Shown: piece by piece, positions 1 through 12,397 of the stretch | How the letters are laid out: each line of letters opens with the position of its first letter | Position numbering within the stretch: position 1 is the stretch's first letter | Source: Lantana camara | Taxonomy: Eukaryota; Streptophyta; Magnoliopsida; Lamiales; Verbenaceae | DNA length: 64,000 nucleotides | NCBI GenBank assembly: GCA_037501455.1 | Contig: CM074856.1 | Coordinates: forward strand, 20,233,001-20,297,000 | Direction of reading: 5' to 3' | Notes under the pieces: generated by a model | What the model was told of the DNA's origin: nothing | What the model saw: the letters and a program-made list of their open reading frames with translations, nothing else | Databases searched by the model: none | Translations under genes and position numbers: made by a program

Positions 1-215
1 TGGCAAGCGTAACCCATACGAGATAACAGCATACATATTGGAATGGGTTGCCAACCACGCTCGCAAAGACGAGGGACGTGTGACTTATCCATTTAAGCAA
101 CCAAAGAAACAGGAGTATTAGAGAAATTAAAAAGATTATGTTACCGCTTACTTGTGATTGGAAGTACATAGAACCCGTCCAAGAGGGTTGTTACATCAGG
201 GTTTGCAAAGAGCTT

Positions 216-2196
216 TTAAACATAAAACCGCCGGAGGTTACATGCGTTCCAAGGGCGAGGCAAGCGCTCACCTTGAAGTGTCTCCAGGGTGTAAGTGTTG
301 TTAGCACTGAGTTGTATGACCTTGAATGGACCTTCCCAATTGGGATCCAATTTCCCCACGTGTCTGGACACCTCCACTTTCTTCAAAACCAAGTCTCCCA
401 ACTGGAAAGTCCTTTCCCTTACGCGCTTGTTGTACTGTTGGGCCACGGAGGCTTTATAGTGGTGGATCTTAGCCCATGCTTTGTCTCTCCTTTCATCCAG
501 CAAATCCAACTCCAAGCTCCTGTTGCCATCGTTGAGCTGAGGCTCGAAATAGCCGACACGAGCGGATTCATTTACTATCTCCGCTGGTATCATTGCTTCT
601 GATCCATAAACGAGCGCGTAAGGAGTTTCTCCAGTGGCCGCTCGTGGGGTGGTGCGATAAGCCCAAAGCGCTCCTTGCAGCTCTTCAGCCCATTCACTTT
701 TCTTGCTCTCAAGCATGGTTTTCAGATGTTGCAAGATAATCCTATTGGTAACTTCTGCTTGCCCATTGGCTTGAGGATGTCCTACAGAGGTAAATCGCTG
801 CTCGATCCCCAACTCAGAACACCATTCTCGTGTGTCAGCCGCTATGAACTGGGATCCGTTGTCAGAAATGAGCACCCTCGGTATGCCGTACCTGCAAATG
901 ATGTTTTTCCAAATGAAGTCCCTCACAATCCTGAAAGTGATTTTTGCAACAGCTTCGGCCTCGGCCCACTTGGTGAAGTAGTCGACGGCTAAAATGACAA
1001 ACTTCTTTTGTCCCACAGCCATGGGCAAGGGGCCCACGATGTCTATTCCCCACTGGTCAAAAGGCCAAGAGACGTCTATTGGGATCATCTGTGCGGCTGG
1101 CAATTGAGGGAGATTTGAATGAAATTGGCATTTGGGGCACTTCCTCGAAAATTCAATGGCATCTTGGAGAACTGTAGGCCAATAAAACCCACTTCTCAGA
1201 ACCTTTTTTGCCAAGATACGCCCCCCGGAATGATTCCCACAGCTTCCATTGTGGATGAGTTCGAGCGTCTCCTTCGCTTGTGAGGGCCTCAGGCATCTCA
1301 TTGGGGGTCCTTGAAATGATTTCTTGAACAACCTCCCCTCGGGGATCCAAAGCGAAACGAGGGGCCTTACATCGGACTTTCCTAGCTTCCACCTTGTCAG
1401 CGGGAGGAATTCCATCCCTAAGGAAAATGACGATGTCGTCAAGCCAGCAGGGCTCGTTTGGATCAATCATGGCGATTATCTTGGTGGCGACCCTTTCCTT
1501 GATCAAAGGTTCCTCAGTTCTGAGGAACGTAACAGAACGTTCAGAAGTGCCCTCTAAAGCTGATGCAAACTTTGACAGAGCGTCCGCACGCTCGTTTTCT
1601 CCTCGGGGCACTTGAAGTAGATGAAATTCCTTGAACTTCCCAATGATTTCTCTGGCTTTATTTAAGTACTGTACCATGGTGGTTTCTCGAGCCTCATAAG
1701 TTCCTTCAATCTGACTCGCAATTAACTGTGAATCCACATAAGCAGTGATTCTGGAGGCTCCATTCTGAAAAGCAATATTCAATCCTTGCACGAGGGCTTC
1801 ATATTCTGCTTCGTTATTAGTGACTTGGAAATCCAGCTTGATTGCAAAGTCCAGCTCAATCCCATCGGGGTTTCTGAGGGCCACTCCTACTCCTCCCCCT
1901 TGAGAGGTTGAGGAACCATCTGTGTGCAGTACCCATAACCCGTCATTCTCCGCAACGGTGGGCTCGAAACCAAAGCGTTCAACCAACAAATCCACTACAA
2001 CCTGAGCCTGTACCGCAGTCCTGGGCTCGAAGCATAGGTCAAACTGGCTCAATTCGATGGCCCATTTGATTAATCTACCAGATACGTCTGGCTTGGACAA
2101 CACTTGCTTCAAGGGTTGGTCGGTGAGAACCGTTATGGAGTGCGCTTGAAAGTAAGGCCTTAGCCTTCTTGAGGCATTAATAAGAGCGAACGCGAA
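216..2196 (-). pseudogene. Gypsy second RNase H-like domain and integrase
   Basis: Continuation of the polyprotein after the in-frame TAA. From 2196 down to about 1340 it encodes the end of RNase H and the additional RNase H-like domain (LHTDGSSTSQGGGVGVAL, then NNEAEYEAL). A one-base frameshift near 1.34 kb moves the rest into the frame ending at 216. That part has the integrase HHCC finger (HNGSC...KCPKCQ), a DDE core with WGIDIVGPLP, ISDNGSQF and NGQAEV, and a C-terminal GPFKVIQL region. The end FYV-stop lies at 216. The catalytic residues that can be checked by eye are present, so loss of function comes from the stop and frameshifts. Confidence 0.85.
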
Positions 2197-5100
2197 TTAC
2201 TCAATCTCCAAATACTTCTTTTCGGCTCCCTGCAATGTTTTGCTCAGATAATAAACGGGTAAGTGTTTCCGCTCCCGCACAGCGATCAGAACCGCGCTTG
2301 TGGCCTCGGGAGAAACGGAAAGATACATAAATAACCTCTCGCCTTCGACAGGCTTAGTCAGCAGTGGTGCGCTCGATAAGTAAGCCTTCATATCCTGCAA
2401 CGCCCTTTCGCATTCTTCTGTCCAAGCAAAGTTACGAGCGTTCCTCAAAATTTTGAAGAAGGGAAGGTTCCTGTCCGCCGAGCGCGAGATAAACCTGTTC
2501 AACGAGATGATTTTTCCTACTAGGACCTGCACTTCCCGCAAATTTCGAGGGGAGGGAACTTCCAAAATGGCCTTGATCTTCTCCGGATTGGCCTCAATTC
2601 CCCTCTGACTGACCATGTACCCTAAGAACTTTCCCCCTTGCACTCCAAAGGTGCACTTCGAAGGGTTCAACTTCATCCCATACTGACGCAGGATTGAAAA
2701 AGTGCGCTTGAGATCTTCCAAGTGGGAGTCCTGGCGCTCGCTTTTGACAATCATATCATCCACGTAAACCTCCATGGACCTTCCAATTTCTTTTTCAAAC
2801 ATCTTGTTGACGAGCCGCTGATACGTAGCTCCGGCGTTCTTGAGTCCGAAAGGCATGACTAAGAAGCAATATACCCCCAGATGGACAACGAACGAGGTTT
2901 TGGGGCGGTCTTCCGGGGCCATAAAGATCTGATAGTATCCCTGGAAAGCGTCCATCATGCTCATGAGCTCGCAGCCTGCGGTCGAATCCACCAATTGATC
3001 AATCCGGGGCAGCGGGTAAGGATCTTTAGGGCAGGCTTTGTTGAGATCAGTGAAATCGTTGCACATGCGCCACTTATTCGCGCTCTTGGGCACCAAGACG
3101 ACGTTGCACAACCACTCCGGATACAAGATGGGCTCGATATACTGAGCCTCTAGGAGTTTATTAACTTCCTCTTCAATGACTTTTTTCCGAAAGCCATGTA
3201 CATCCCGCTTTTTCTGCTTGATGGGTTTGAAAGAGGGATCCACATTAAGCCTATGGACAATGACGCTCGGGTCAATCCCTGTGAGGTCGGAGGCTTTCCA
3301 TGCAAATACATCACTGTTTTCCCTGAGGAAGTCAATCATCATAATCTGAGAAGGCCCCGAGAGGTTTGATCCTATCTGTGTAGTCTTATCCTTGTTTCCG
3401 GGTTCCAGCTCAATGGTAAGGAACTTCTCTGAGGGTTCGATTCTTATCTCAGGGCGAGGAAGTTCGAGCGCCCTCTTCTTTCCTATCAAACGGTCACCGG
3501 GTGCTGGTTCACCCTCTCCCGGCTCGTCTCCTTCTGAGGACGATCCCCCAACGGTTTCTGGTGGTGCACTTTCGAGGGGATTCTCCTCGTTGTTTCCCCT
3601 CTTCTTTTTGTTCTTCTTCTTGTTCAATTTCGCCCTTTTCCGTGCTGGGCTGTCCTCATCTAGGTTGGGGAAGTCCACTGACTTTTTGGTGGAACCCATT
3701 TGGAAGGTTTTCTCCGTTTTAGGCTTTCTAAGGGACAGCATGTAACATTCCCAAGCCTCTTGCACATTGCACAGTACTTCTCCCACACCCTCGGAGGTAT
3801 GAAATTTAATCTTCTGGTGGTAGGTGGAGATGATGGCTTTGAAATCCACGAGGGCGGGGCGCCCAATTATGATGTTATAAGGGATGTCAATCTCCACCAC
3901 CGCATATGTTACCAAGAGTGTTTTGCGCTGAGGGGCTCGGCCGAATGAAGTAGCTAGGCGAATTTGCCCTCGTGGGACAACTTCTGAGCCTCCAAAGCCA
4001 ATGAGAGCTGTTTTGAGAGGCTCGAGCGGAAGGTCAACCTTCATCTTTAAAAACATAGAATAAGGCAAAACATTAACGGAGCTTCCACTATCCACCAACA
4101 CCCTTTTTACAACATGGTTATGAACATCTACACTAACCACCATGGGGCAATCAGAGGTTATACTCTCCCCACGGGGTGTTACAATGTGCTCTAAATCCCT
4201 ATCATCAAAGTCTATTACATCATTCTCTCTTGATCGTTGAGCGCTTGGATTCTGGATGGCATAGATAGGTTTAGGCACTGCTGGGCGTTGGTTGTAGCTC
4301 CGGACGTACCTCCGTCGGGAGGCGTTTGAATCCCCCCCTGATGAGCCTCCTGCAATCATATTTATGACTGCGAAGGGCTCGTTTTCTTGCTCAGGGGCTT
4401 TTCCTTTATTGCCCCGGCGGCTGCTGCTTTCAGGGGGTCCCCTACCCCTTGGGCTCTTCGAACGGGACGGACTTCTCCTTCTTCCCCCAGCACGCTCGTT
4501 GCAGCATTCTTCGTAACGCTCAAGCTCCCGGACAAACTCCTTCAGGTGGCCCCCTGCGACGAGCCTCTGAATTTCAGCTTCCAACTGGCGGCACTCATCT
4601 GTGTCGTGCCCCCTCTGCTTGTGGAACGCGCAGTATTTGTTCGAGCGCCTGAGCGAGTCTGTTTCCCTCATCTTGATGGGTCTCTTAAAGAGCTTCTTAT
4701 CGGAGAGGTTGTAGACTTCTGAATTCGGCCTGGTGAGCGGGATTCGCTCGAATCGACGAGGGGGTGGTGGCGACCTCCTGCGCTCTTGAGGACGCTCCTT
4801 CTTGGTGGCCACGTCCCGTCCCTGCTCGTGATGGGGTCGCTCGTTCCTGGCCGGACTGTGATGCCGGGGACCATTCGTCCCATACATGTCTTCGAGCGCG
4901 AAGAACGGCTCGGCAACCTCTCTCAAGGCCATGAGGGTCCCTGGCCTCCTTTCCACAATGGCATCGGCAAATTTCTTGCTCACATATTGCTTGTGATCCA
5001 CAGCCTGAAAGAGCACTGGGATCAAGAAATCCATAGAAGGCCTCTCCACCTGGAGGATCTCCTTGTTGAAGCGGGCAAAGAACGAGCGCAGAGATTCGCT

Positions 5101-5778
5101 CTTGCCTTGCACCACGTTGTACAGGGCAGTAGGTGCGGTGACTGGCGCTTTCAAAAAATTGAAATGATTGAGGAAAGCATGAGCTAGCTCTTCATATGAG
5201 TGAATCGAGCGCGGCGGCAGTCGTTTGTACCACTCTTGAGCCATTCCTACCAAGGAAGTGACGAAGACCTTCGCCCAATAGTTGCTGGAATGCTCGTAAA
5301 GGTGCATAAGATGCAAAAAATGATCCAAGTGTTCAGCTGGATCAGTTGTCCCGTCGTAACGGTTGATGGAGGTGGGGATTTTGGCCATGCCCGCTTGGGC
5401 CATCAGAACTTCTTCCACTAGGGGTGAACCCCTCGCCAATGGGTGGTACTCATACGTGCCGAAATTTTCCTCCGGCTCCTTGCGGTGGGGGACCTTTGGT
5501 GGAGGGTCCTTGGTACGGGTGCTTCTGGCGTCAACCCATTCATCCCGACTAGGGGAGATCTGAGTTGAACGCCCTCGTGAGAGCTGTCCCACTATATCCA
5601 TTAGACCCTGCAGCTGGTCTTGCACAGCCGCGAGGATGTCAGGATTTACGTCCCCTTGTCTGGGGGCTCGTGAACCCCTCCTAGAGGCATGAGAGTCCCC
5701 TTCATTCTCATTCACCCGTTCTGTGGGCTCTTTATTCCTGCCTACGGAGGGACGCTCGTTTCCCTCCTGCTGGGGCAC
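2197..5778 (-). pseudogene. Gypsy gag-protease-RT-RNase H segment
   Basis: Open frame of 1193 codons. A retrotransposon gag domain lies around residues 140-260 (WYKRLPPRSIHSYEELAHAF). A zinc-knuckle-like CAFHKQRGHDTDEC follows. The aspartic protease active site DSGSS is near residue 561. Reverse transcriptase follows, with WRMCNDFTDLNKACPKDPYP and the catalytic YVDD near residue 1001. The first RNase H begins after that (VYYLSKTLQGAEKKYLEIE). The frame ends at a TAA (2197-2199) inside a motif that continues without shift as FAFALINASRRLRPYFQ, so the stop is a point nonsense change in a longer polyprotein. The 5778 start is only the first methionine after the gag frameshift. Confidence 0.88.
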
Positions 5779-5847
5779 TTCTCTGGCTGGTGGTGGTGGT
5801 GGTGGTTGTGCCCTCAGGACAGCCTGGGCTTCTCTGAGGGGAAAGTT

Positions 5848-6405
5848 TTATTGTCCGCCCAAAGGGGCTGCAACTTGAGTGGCCTGCCCAGAGGGAAAGT
5901 ACATGGAATGGAACATTTCCCATGCCCCTTGAGCCGCCTGAACCTCACACTGGGCATAGAGAGCCCTCAACTGTTGGGTGGTCAGTGGGGGTAACTCCAC
6001 TCCTTCAATCTCCCTGGGGACCACCACCGGGAGCTGGAGCTGACCAGCATGATACGGCTGGACCGGCGGCATCATAACGGCCGGAGTGAGGGTATATCCG
6101 GGTGGAGGCATCATATAACCCTGTACTCCGAGATTCATCTGGGGATGGACCCAGGGGTTTTGAGCAGGCTGCGGAGGAACAGAGAGAGAGACTCCTCCAG
6201 CGGCGGTGGGGATGGGCAGTGCCGGCGGTGCAGGTGGAGGTATTGAAGACTCTGCCTGCGGGGTCACTCCTGCGGCGGGAGGTGCTCCACCAGCGGCGAC
6301 GGAAGAAGGCGGGGCTCCACCAGTAGCGGTGGAGGGAATAATGATATTGGCATCCTGGGAGGCATTATCTCCTCCTCCCACAGCTCCAGATCTTGTAGCA
6401 ACCAT
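5848..6405 (-). pseudogene. Gypsy gag, N-terminal part
   Basis: This reading frame is proline- and alanine-rich and starts at the ATG at 6403-6405. The frame stays open upstream of that ATG into the primer binding site, so the internal methionine (MVATRSG) is the likely start. It ends at a stop at 5848. The sequence continues in another frame (QPPPPPPAREVPQQEGNE) that runs into the next gag-pol segment, so a frameshift near 5.85 kb separates the two. The N-terminal part has no recognisable enzymatic motif; such proline-rich tails are common in Tat gag proteins. Role: structural capsid precursor in an intact element. Confidence 0.72.
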
Positions 6406-6476
6406 GACTGTTAAGGGTAAGAGTGTGCTTGCTTTTCTACCAACAAAAAGAAAGAAAGAGATAGAGGAACGGTTTC

Positions 6477-6492
6477 CCACAGACGGCGCCAA
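6477..6492 (-). other. Primer binding site of the Gypsy element
   Basis: On the minus strand this reads TGGCGCCGTCTGTGGG, starting three bases from the LTR end. TGGCGCC complements a tRNA 3' terminus ending GGCGCCA, a primer type widely used by plant Gypsy elements. Confidence 0.8.
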
Positions 6493-6495
6493 AAA

Positions 6496-7306
6496 TGATG
6501 GGTTCAGAAACGTGTGGATCCGAATCCGATCACTTTACGATTTGTAATTGTGGAGGAAACCACCGGAGCTTCGTCGGAAATGAGAAAGTGGGTTCTACCT
6601 GTTGGGACAAGCACAAGAAAAGTCAGAAGGCCAAGCTGGGGGAACTGGGGGTGATACCCAGTTTGGCTCTCCGACGCTCAAGTCAGTTCAAGGTATGAAG
6701 AAATATAAGTTCAGTCACAGTTTCCGTGATGAAGAATGCTTACCTGTGTAGAAGATGACTTTAGCTATTTATAGTTGAGGGTCAAGGGCCCTTTGGTCAT
6801 TTGCCTCAAGTGGTCCTAGCCGAATGTTGCCCTAACACGTGGCGCCATGAGAGAGAAACCTAGGAGGAATCTTCTGCAAAAGCGGCTAAAAGTTGGTGCT
6901 GGCAACAGTGGCAGGTGCGCGGGCATGTACGATGTGTCAGAGAGCCATTTGGGTGGTTGGTGACGAGGGCTTAAGAGCGCGCTCGTGACAACCTGGAGTA
7001 TTGGAGGCCAAGATATCCGCTGAGGGGAATGAAGGCTCCAGTTCAAGTAACGAGCCAAGGGGGAGGCCACTCTGAGGGAGTGTGACGCTCGAAGAGGGCT
7101 CCCTTGGCACGTGAACGTGCCAATCATACAGTATGAATGGCGCTCGTGAGAGTGTCAGCGCTCGTTGGGCTTAACTCATGAAGAAGGATTGCGCTTGTTG
7201 AGCTTAGCGCTCGTGTGTTGATGGATGCAGCCTTGGGGAGATAGATGTCATCATCTCGGTGATGCCACGTGTCCTAACGAGGGACGATCGTATTTTGACC
7301 CCATCA
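6496..7306 (-). repeat. 5' LTR of the Gypsy element
   Basis: The repeat begins TGATGGGTTC and ends GACCCCATCA on the plus strand, a 10-base terminal inverted repeat with TG/CA ends, next to a primer binding site. On the minus strand a TATA box (CTATAAATAG) lies around 6764-6773, placing transcription start near 6735. The U3 part between 6900 and 7210 carries several GCGCTCGT-like words. The partner LTR is outside the window, so this boundary call rests on the inverted repeat and primer site only. Confidence 0.82.
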
Positions 7307-9166
7307 GTGTTATTTATAAAAAAATTTACATAACTTTTAAGGTGCGCTAAATAAAAATTTTAGAGATACATTAGATGAAAATTTATAAGATACATTATAT
7401 AAAAGTATTTAAGATAAGCTTGATTTGTGACGGTGTCAAACTTTGGATCATTCACAGATCATGCATGGGAGCCACAATTTTTGACTTTTCTCAACAGAAT
7501 GCAATTATTTGAAAGTAAAACATGAAATTATTTGGTGCATATAGTGCATATTTATTTATTTATTTATTTTATAGTGCATATTATTCTTCCTAATTATTTA
7601 AAATTATTAATTAGACTTTTTTTTTTTTTGGAAGGGAATGCAGAAAGAGAGGAGGGGGGTAACTAGTTTGTAAAAGATGTTAATTTACTCCGATAGAAGT
7701 TATTAATATGTTTAAAATGTGTGCCCAGACTGAACGTAACCTCTTCTTCTTCTTTTTTTTTTTTTTTTCCCCAAAGATTTAGGAGCAATGATAATTATCT
7801 AATTTCCAATAAGACATACCGTTGACCTTTTGGGATTAAAAAAAAAATCATTACGGGTTTTTGGATTTTATAGATAATCTATCAACAGAGGACATTTGAA
7901 CCCAATTATCCTGGGGGAAAAAAAAATTCTAACAATTTAGGATGATTTCTATTGGCGATCGTAACCTTTAATAACGATAACTTTTAAAAATATTATTTTG
8001 TCTTATAGTATCATATCGAATACTTATATCAAATATCATATCGAACATTTCTAATGAAAAATTTAAAAAGAAATTCATACTGTATTCACAATTATACATG
8101 ATAGGCATAACTATTCGGAAGCATTTTCTTAAATTCTAATATTCAAAAATGTGAATTTCATGCTGGAATGAACTTTTTGCTGTGATGCAAATTCTGGCAT
8201 CGTTGTGGGCTGAAATTAGTCTAAATAACACAAAATTATTCATAAAAGTTTGAAAGTATCTCTATATTTTCCATGACTCTTTGTATACATACCGAACAGT
8301 AAGATGAAATTTAATTGTAATATATTCAATGCATGCATTAAATCGATGGACGTGGCGTACTTAATAATGACTAGTAACCGAGACATTTGTTGCATGTGAA
8401 AAAATAAATAAAAAAATTTAAGTGTATTAAAATTAATATTTAAATGTATTAACATCTACTTGAAAATTTCGCAATGGATTGTTAATTTTCTCTATTAATT
8501 TTCTTTCAATTTACTTGAAGATTTTGGCATGGCCCGTTCTTTAGAAAATATTCAATAGACTATGAAAATGTTTTAAGTCGGATGTTAAAATCAAATAATG
8601 AAAAGAATTTGAAATGCAGTTGATTTATTGTGGGAGTGTTTAAAAATGTTCAAATTAAATAATAAAAGAAATAAAAAAATAGAGATTAAATCCAAAATAT
8701 CTCAAACGTTTCTTACATTTAATAAAAGAGTATAGATAACGCTTAAATTTAGAAAAATACCTGGATTATTAATTGGTTAAATTACACTTAGACTCTATAT
8801 ATTTGGCCATACTTAAACATCCATTTTAGTTTTGAAAATGAAACATTCATGATCTAGTTTTTTTATTTAGAATTTTTTATAGGGACATTAAATTATAAAT
8901 ATATATATATTAAATAACACATCCCACCACTAAATTGTGAGCTACATAGTACATACATATCAATATCTGTAGCATTCTTATACTGTGAGTTACTTATCAA
9001 GAAAAGAAACTGTACAAATATATAAAAGAAACTCAAATAAATAAATAAATTACTAAATGATCTAATGAAGAGGTTTGTACTATATTACTTTAATTATAGA
9101 TCTTGTGTTTAAATTTAGGGGAATTTTAATATTAAATAAATTCATATCATTAAGTGATGCATCTTA
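7307..9166. other. AT-rich spacer without a gene
   Basis: Between the Gypsy LTR and the CACTA element. AT-rich with homopolymer runs (T-runs near 7618 and 7750), short TTTA repeats near 7550-7570 and no reading frame with recognisable motifs. I see no gene or RNA here. Confidence 0.7.
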
Positions 9167-9182
9167 TACTACTAGAAAACAT

Positions 9183-9790
9183 GGATTTAGCAACCGAAAA
9201 TTTGCAACCGAAATTTTTGGTTGTAAATTTGACCGATTTCGCAACCAAATTTGCAACCGAAAATCAGAATTTTGCCCAGTTGGCTTTGCAACCGAATATT
9301 CGGTTGCCAAATTAGTTACAAAAAAATGTTGAATGGTTAACATTTTCTAGTGACTTTGCAACAGAAAATTAGGTTGCTAATTCTGTTGCAACAAGTTTGC
9401 AACCGAATTTCAGTTGCTAATTCGGTCGAAAAAATAATGAAAATAGTCAAATTTGGTCAAGACATTTGCAACCGAAAATTCGATTGCAAATTTGGTTGCG
9501 TAAAACTTGCAACCAAAATGCAACCGAAATTTCAATGACCAAAATCATTAAAAATAATTTAAAAAACGTTTTTGCAACTGAATTTTCGGTTGCAAAATTT
9601 CGAACTATGTCATTCATTTTTACTTAAATTTTGCAACAGAAATTCGGTTGCAAAATTTTTATGCAACCGCTTTGCAACCGAATTTCGGTTGCAATAATTT
9701 TTATATTTATAATTATTTATAAAAATAAAATAAGTAATAATTTTTTTAAAAAATGTGTTGCTATTCGATTGCAAAATTGGTTGCAAAAGT
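9183..9790. repeat. Left subterminal repeat array of the CACTA element
   Basis: More than a dozen variants of GCAACCGAA and its complement TTCGGTTGC in both orientations, often as inverted pairs (GCAACCGAATTTCGGTTGC at 9676-9694). In En/Spm elements such subterminal motifs bind the TNPA-type protein; the same role is inferred here. Confidence 0.85.
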
Positions 9791-11160
9791 GTTTATACTT
9801 TATTATATTTAATATATACATAATAACATTATAGTTATGAATTACTGTTTCCTATAATCTATTTGATGATAATATATATACTTTATAAGTATTATATATA
9901 TATATATATAATATATTTTGTATAATATCTAAATCATTTCAATATTGTATAAAGAGATCTAAATCTTTTAATATAAGCTTTCAATTAAAATAATAATGAA
10001 TGTTATAATATATTATATATCTAATTTTAAAGTAAAAATAAGTTAATTAATTATAATTACTTATATATCATGATCATATTAATTATAGTAGTATTAATTA
10101 ATAACTATTAGTATACTATTGTAATTACTGAAAATTATATGATAACTATAAGGTATTAAAAGTTATGCCTTATAACTAGCTATAAGGTATAATAGACATC
10201 ATAAGTTATTATGATGTTATATTTATATAGTGATATATTACTTTTATGTATACATACATATATGTTCGTATTCTATACTATATATAAATTATGTTATAAT
10301 ATAAGTTTCTTAAAATGAAGATATATGCTATATATATGATATAACATATATGAAATTGTAAAATGAAAACAAGTTACTTCATTGTAATTATTTATGCTAT
10401 AATTAGCGATAGAGCAACATGGGTTGGTTCAAGTGGTTAATGAGTTCATTATCAAATGTAAAGTCCCGAATTCGAACTCCGCTTGGGTATGCGTATATAT
10501 ATATATATATTGATATATTTGTATTAAAGTTCGTTAATTATATGTTTCGTAAAATGTGATATACATACATAATAAATCATTAACATATACTGATACAATA
10601 TTATATAACACATACGATACTTAAGAATGTGACATCACACGATAATATATATAATGTGCAAGCTAATTGTAATCGCAACAAGATTAGTCTAATTGATGTA
10701 AGCCAATTAAGATATAATATAACATATGATATAATAGTTACAAGTCATCCATTATTTTAAAATATAATATATAGTTACAAGTCTATTTTATTTTTCGGTT
10801 CAAAAGTTACAAGTCTATTAAATGGTATTACAGATGGTTATGTTTGTTAATTTCTATAATATAGAGATATTTGCTTTTATGGTAGATATATATTATATAT
10901 CATATGCTATATCAATATCTTATTCTCATTGCTAATATAATATGCTATATATTATATTAAATGATAGACATAGCTATAAATTATATTATGAGTGCATAAA
11001 ACCATATAACATACATATATATATATAATTATATTAAATGATATACATAGCTGAATTATATTAAATAGCATAATATGAAATAATAACTCTACTAATTAAT
11101 ATTTAACTAACTTTCAGACTATTAATAATATAACATATAGTTTGGTATATATTATAATAT
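9791..11160. other. AT-rich internal part of the CACTA element
   Basis: Very AT-rich, dominated by TATA/ATAT words, with (TA)n runs near 9896-9911 and 10494-10510. No coding frame is supported. A SINE-like patch at about 10418-10495 is described separately. Confidence 0.7.
10418..10495 (+). repeat. tRNA-related SINE-like fragment
   Basis: The stretch has an A-box-like TGGTTCAAGTGG followed about 35 bases later by a B-box-like GAATTCGAACTCC, then a TA-rich tail. A related sequence lies at 20457-20535. The spacing and boxes recall polymerase III promoters of tRNA-derived SINEs, but the tRNA fold is not complete. Family unknown. Confidence 0.4.
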
Positions 11161-11713
11161 AATAACTCCCCGCCCCCACCCAACAAAAATTCAATTACAC
11201 CTTTTGCCAAAAAATTGAGAAACTCCCACCTCCCCAAAATTTCCCGTCATTTCCCCCTTTCTCCACTTAGGCAAGAGAAAGCCCTAATTTCCCCTCTTCC
11301 AGCGTTTCTCCATCGGCAGCCACGGACTTCGCCGCCGCCAACGACCACCACGATCCGTCACTCACCCACACTCTCTGCAATCGAACCCCCCAGCTACCAG
11401 CCCTCACCGCCGCTCACTCCCTCGCAGCCACCTTAGTCCCGCAGCCATTTCCTCTCAAGTTTCACTCTCTTGTGGTGCCGTAACCAGCTCGGAGATATCT
11501 ACACCACCCTCGGCACTGTAATGGCAGTATGATACTTGGAATCAAAATTCCGATCTCGATACATGTTGGTCTTGTACTAAGGAGTAAGGACCCCACTCCC
11601 TGCTACGGCACCAACACCCGCTTAGTAAGAGATTTCACTTGCCATATTCTTTAGAATTGTTTATTGAATAAAGTGTTGAGCTGTAAGTGTTGATTGAATG
11701 GATATTTTGCTAG

Positions 11714-11996
11714 ATTCTGGGAGTGGAGAAAGTTGCAACTTACAAGGAGATAAAGAAAGCTTATTACATGTTGGCTCTGAGGCTACATCCTGATTAAAAC
11801 ACTGATGACGAGGTAACAATTTCAAATTTATTGTTCTTGCTACAAAGAGTCAATAATATGTGGTCTTGTGCAGAAATTTCAACAGCTGCAGTTGTTAGCT
11901 ATGGGTTATTTTTTTTGATTTGATGATTATAATCTGTAAGTCCTTTGTTTTTTTTTTTTGGTTCTTTAGGAGGTGCTCTTTGATGAGTTTGTTATG
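11714..11996 (+). pseudogene. Captured DnaJ (Hsp40) gene fragment in the CACTA element
   Basis: Exon-like block 11714-11812 encodes the start of a J domain: ILGVEKVATYKEIKKAYYM followed by LALRLHPD. The HPD tripeptide that stimulates Hsp70 ATPase is present, but the next codon is TAA where plant proteins have lysine. A GT donor follows. A second block starts at 11874 after TGTGCAG with KFQQLQ, matching the next J-domain segment of plant dnaJ 6-type proteins. A third possible piece, EVLFDE near 11971, fits the following part but is weak. Intron remnants show capture from genomic DNA rather than from mRNA. The fragment cannot give a functional chaperone. Upstream, 11161-11640 is C-rich and resembles a 5' leader. 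Confidence 0.8.
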
Positions 11997-12397
11997 GTAC
12001 ATATTCTTGGAGTGTGGGGAAAGGCTATCCTGAGTGGTTTGAACTTGTGCATGATGTCAATTGCCCATTCCCTCAAGTGAGCATTTTAATATCCTGTTGC
12101 TTCCAAGATGTTTAGTATTATTGCTGAGTGAGTCTATTTTCCTCTATATATGGTTCATTTTTAACTATACAATAGAGTGGTTTTTTCTTTATGTCTTTAT
12201 GTCTGAATTTTGTTTGGATGGTGAAGGGAAACTATGTTAAAAGCTAGTTAATACCAGTGTTATGTGATATTGGGTGACATATGTATGCTGGATGGGATAG
12301 AATCACGCATCAATGTGATATTGTCGAATTTTAATATTATGTGCGTGTGTTTGTGAAAACCAGAAGCATAGGTTGAATAGGTATGTGAAAGTTCCTG

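Larger units (their letters stand above)
1..7306 (-). mobile_element. Ty3/Gypsy LTR retrotransposon, Tat-like, 3' end off window
   Basis: Minus-strand Gypsy element. Reading leftwards it has a 5' LTR (6496-7306), a primer binding site, gag, protease, reverse transcriptase, RNase H, a second RNase H-like domain and integrase; the 3' LTR lies beyond the left edge, so the target duplication cannot be checked. The order RT-RNase H before integrase defines Gypsy. The extra RNase H-like domain between RNase H and integrase is what is known of the Tat (Ogre/Retand) clade. Coding capacity is broken by a frameshift in gag near 5.85 kb, a TAA at 2197-2199 and a frameshift near 1.34 kb, so this copy is not autonomous. 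No LTR pair is available for dating. Confidence 0.93.

Noticed and set aside
138..602. Plus-strand 154-codon frame
   Set aside because: Lies antisense to Gypsy integrase, whose motifs are clear on the minus strand; no motif of its own.
3392..5994. Several plus-strand frames of 70-130 codons
   Set aside because: All are antisense to Gypsy gag-pol and reflect its base composition.
10435..10490. Possible tRNA gene
   Set aside because: A- and B-box-like words are present, but the acceptor stem and cloverleaf cannot be formed by eye; treated as SINE-like.
11215..11436. Plus-strand Pro/Ser-rich 73-codon frame at the CACTA internal gene start
   Set aside because: Composition follows the C-rich leader; no conserved motif and no link in frame to the DnaJ fragment could be shown.
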